DNA from: Alphaproteobacteria bacterium
Lineage (GTDB): Bacteria > Pseudomonadota > Alphaproteobacteria > Thalassobaculales > Thalassobaculaceae
Direction: 5' to 3'
Length of the DNA stretch: 6,064 nucleotides
Assembly: GCA_028822575.1 (NCBI GenBank)
Contig: JAPKDN010000206.1
Span: forward strand, 1-6,064
A program made the translations under genes and the position numbers. How positions within the stretch are numbered: the first letter of the stretch is position 1; the number at the start of each line of letters is the position of its first letter. A model generated the notes under the pieces. It was not told the origin of the DNA, did not search any database, and was given only the letters and a program-made list of their open reading frames with translations. Below are positions 5,019 to 6,064 of the stretch, piece after piece.

Positions 5019-5940
5019 GTCATCGAAAGCATCAGCCGGTAACGACTCCCAATACAACGAACAAAAGCCCGCGGGTGATCTTGTTGGCTACCTCCTGCTC
5101 GCGATCACGGCATTGTTCTTTGGCTCCGCGCCGACCTTCGCCAAGCTCGCGTTCGATGGGGGAACCGACGCGGTGTCATTGCAAGTGTTCCGTTTTGGTA
5201 TCACCTTCGCGACCGTTGTTCTGATGGCTCTTGTTCTCCGGCATTTCCCTCGCGTCAAGGGCCGTCACCTGCCTCGGCTTTTGATGCTGACGCTTTGCAC
5301 TGCGATTTCATCCTATTGCTATATGACCGCCGTACAGCACGTATCAGTCGCAGTCGCCAGTCTGACATTCTTTACCTTCCCCCTCATTGTCGGACCGCTA
5401 TCGCATATTCTGGGCTTCGACCGGTTGACGCCCCGAAAGCTGCTGGCGATTTGCGTGGCCTTCAGCGGTCTGTGTTTGGTGTTGGGAGGCGACCTCGAGT
5501 TGAATTGGCTTGGCGTGTCCCTCGCCTTTGGCGCCAGTATTTCGGTGGCGGTGTCATTCGTGGTTTCCAGGCCACTAACACAAGAACTGCCATCGCTAAC
5601 GATCACCGCCTTCGCGACCGGTATCCCCTGTGCGCTGTATCTAGCCTATGCGGTCATTGCCTCGGATCTCGCCATACCGACCACGACCGGTGGAGCAGTC
5701 GGTGTCCTTGGCAACGCCCTGTGCTATGCGATCGGCCTTGTCTGTCTCTATGGCTCGATCGCGCGTTTGGGCGCACTGAGAACCGCTATTTTGATAAACG
5801 CCGAACCGCTGATCAGCGTCGGCGCAGCCTTCCTGGTGCTTGGCCAGGGGATTGTCCCCCTCCAGATGACCGGTTCCGCGATCGTCATTTTCGGGATTTT
5901 CTTGATTACCTCCGACCGGTCCAAATCAGCGACCGCATAG
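4993..5940 (+). CDS. EamA/DMT-superfamily transporter
   Basis: This is a 315-residue inner-membrane protein of the drug/metabolite transporter superfamily, with two EamA repeats and about ten predicted helices (roughly 31-52, 65-84, 96-115, 118-139, 148-166, 172-192, 200-223, 232-256, 262-285 and 290-307). Each half ends in the family pattern: VQHVSVAVASLTFFTFPLI before helices 4-5, and ARLGALRTAILINAEPLISV before helices 9-10. Members export metabolites such as amino acids or drugs, but the substrate cannot be told from sequence. The first 29 residues are hydrophilic (Ser, Asp, Gln and Lys rich), longer than usual, yet the ATG at 4993 has a good AGAGGG site and no later in-frame start lies before helix 1. 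It diverges from the NDUFA12 gene with 37 bp between starts and seems functionally unrelated to it. Confidence 0.92.
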   Translation: MSSDHGDVQSSKASAGNDSQYNEQKPAGDLVGYLLLAITALFFGSAPTFAKLAFDGGTDAVSLQVFRFGITFATVVLMALVLRHFPRVKGRHLPRLLMLTLCTAISSYCYMTAVQHVSVAVASLTFFTFPLIVGPLSHILGFDRLTPRKLLAICVAFSGLCLVLGGDLELNWLGVSLAFGASISVAVSFVVSRPLTQELPSLTITAFATGIPCALYLAYAVIASDLAIPTTTGGAVGVLGNALCYAIGLVCLYGSIARLGALRTAILINAEPLISVGAAFLVLGQGIVPLQMTGSAIVIFGIFLITSDRSKSATA

Positions 5941-6064
5941 AGCCATGGCTGATTGGCAACAGCGTTTTGCCTGTATGTAGCGAAAGCAAGATTGTTACCC
6001 ACAAAATATATTGCACCCATCGCAAGAGAGCGGCATTATTAACCCTCGATTTCCTGGCCTTGAC
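5941..6064. other. Non-coding right end of window
   Basis: No supported gene is present in these 124 bases. Directly after the transporter stop are a 10-bp palindrome AGCCATGGCT (5941-5950) and a weak hairpin, GGCAA (5955-5959) with TTGCC (5967-5971), without a U tract; either might mark the transcript end, but neither is convincing. The minus-strand frame overlapping 5748-6020 is antisense to the transporter and is not credible. A minus-strand frame entering from the right stops at 6041-6039 after seven codons and could be the tail of a neighbouring gene, which cannot be tested here. Confidence 0.5.

Noticed and set aside
6060..6064. TTGAC at the window edge, possible start of a -35 box
   Set aside because: The matching -10 region lies outside the window, so nothing can be tested.
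1..6064. Search for a mobile element, CRISPR array, toxin-antitoxin pair or other novel system
   Set aside because: All long frames belong to recognised housekeeping, envelope or transporter families. I saw no tandem repeats, terminal inverted repeats, integrase or transposase.

Overview
The window reads as ordinary chromosomal DNA of an alphaproteobacterium, most likely a Rhodospirillales-like lineage. This is inferred from the gene content: a bacterial homologue of the mitochondrial complex I subunit NDUFA12, a DUF2155 protein, and a short Aat with the 'AYAIGVFPMAES' type of N-terminus. The DNA is fairly GC-rich. No mobile element, CRISPR array, tRNA, rRNA, phage or defence gene could be supported.

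Layout. (1) At the left edge, on the minus strand, is a nearly complete DUF1330-family gene whose last codons lie outside the window. (2) A 362-bp divergent intergenic region (281-642) holds a convincing sigma70-type promoter for the rightward genes and a cluster of CCGG-centred inverted repeats. (3) A plus-strand operon follows: aroQ (type II 3-dehydroquinate dehydratase), accB (biotin carboxyl carrier protein), accC (biotin carboxylase) and aat (leucyl/phenylalanyl-tRNA--protein transferase), covering 643-3662. (4) A minus-strand operon converges on it: an NDUFA12-like gene, then an mlaD-like MCE gene, then a DUF2155 gene, covering 4955 down to 3596. The 3' ends of aat and the DUF2155 gene overlap by 67 bp. 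(5) A plus-strand EamA/DMT-family transporter (4993-5940) diverges from the NDUFA12 gene with only 37 bp between the start codons. (6) The last 124 bases contain no gene I can support.

How the genes work together. accB and accC supply the biotin-carboxylation half of acetyl-CoA carboxylase, the first committed step of fatty acid synthesis; aroQ serves the shikimate pathway; aat tags proteins for the N-degron pathway. The opposing operon is directed at the envelope: a respiratory complex I accessory subunit, a lipid-transport MCE protein, and an exported DUF2155 protein. The linkage of these genes is, to my knowledge, a recurrent alphaproteobacterial arrangement rather than a new system.

The points most worth a second look are small-scale: a hairpin stable only in the plus-strand RNA just after aat and inside the conserved part of the DUF2155 gene; the accB-accC junction, where a hairpin and a stop/start-overlapping mini-ORF replace a normal ribosome binding site; the tail-to-tail gene overlap; and the compressed divergent start region at 4956-4992.
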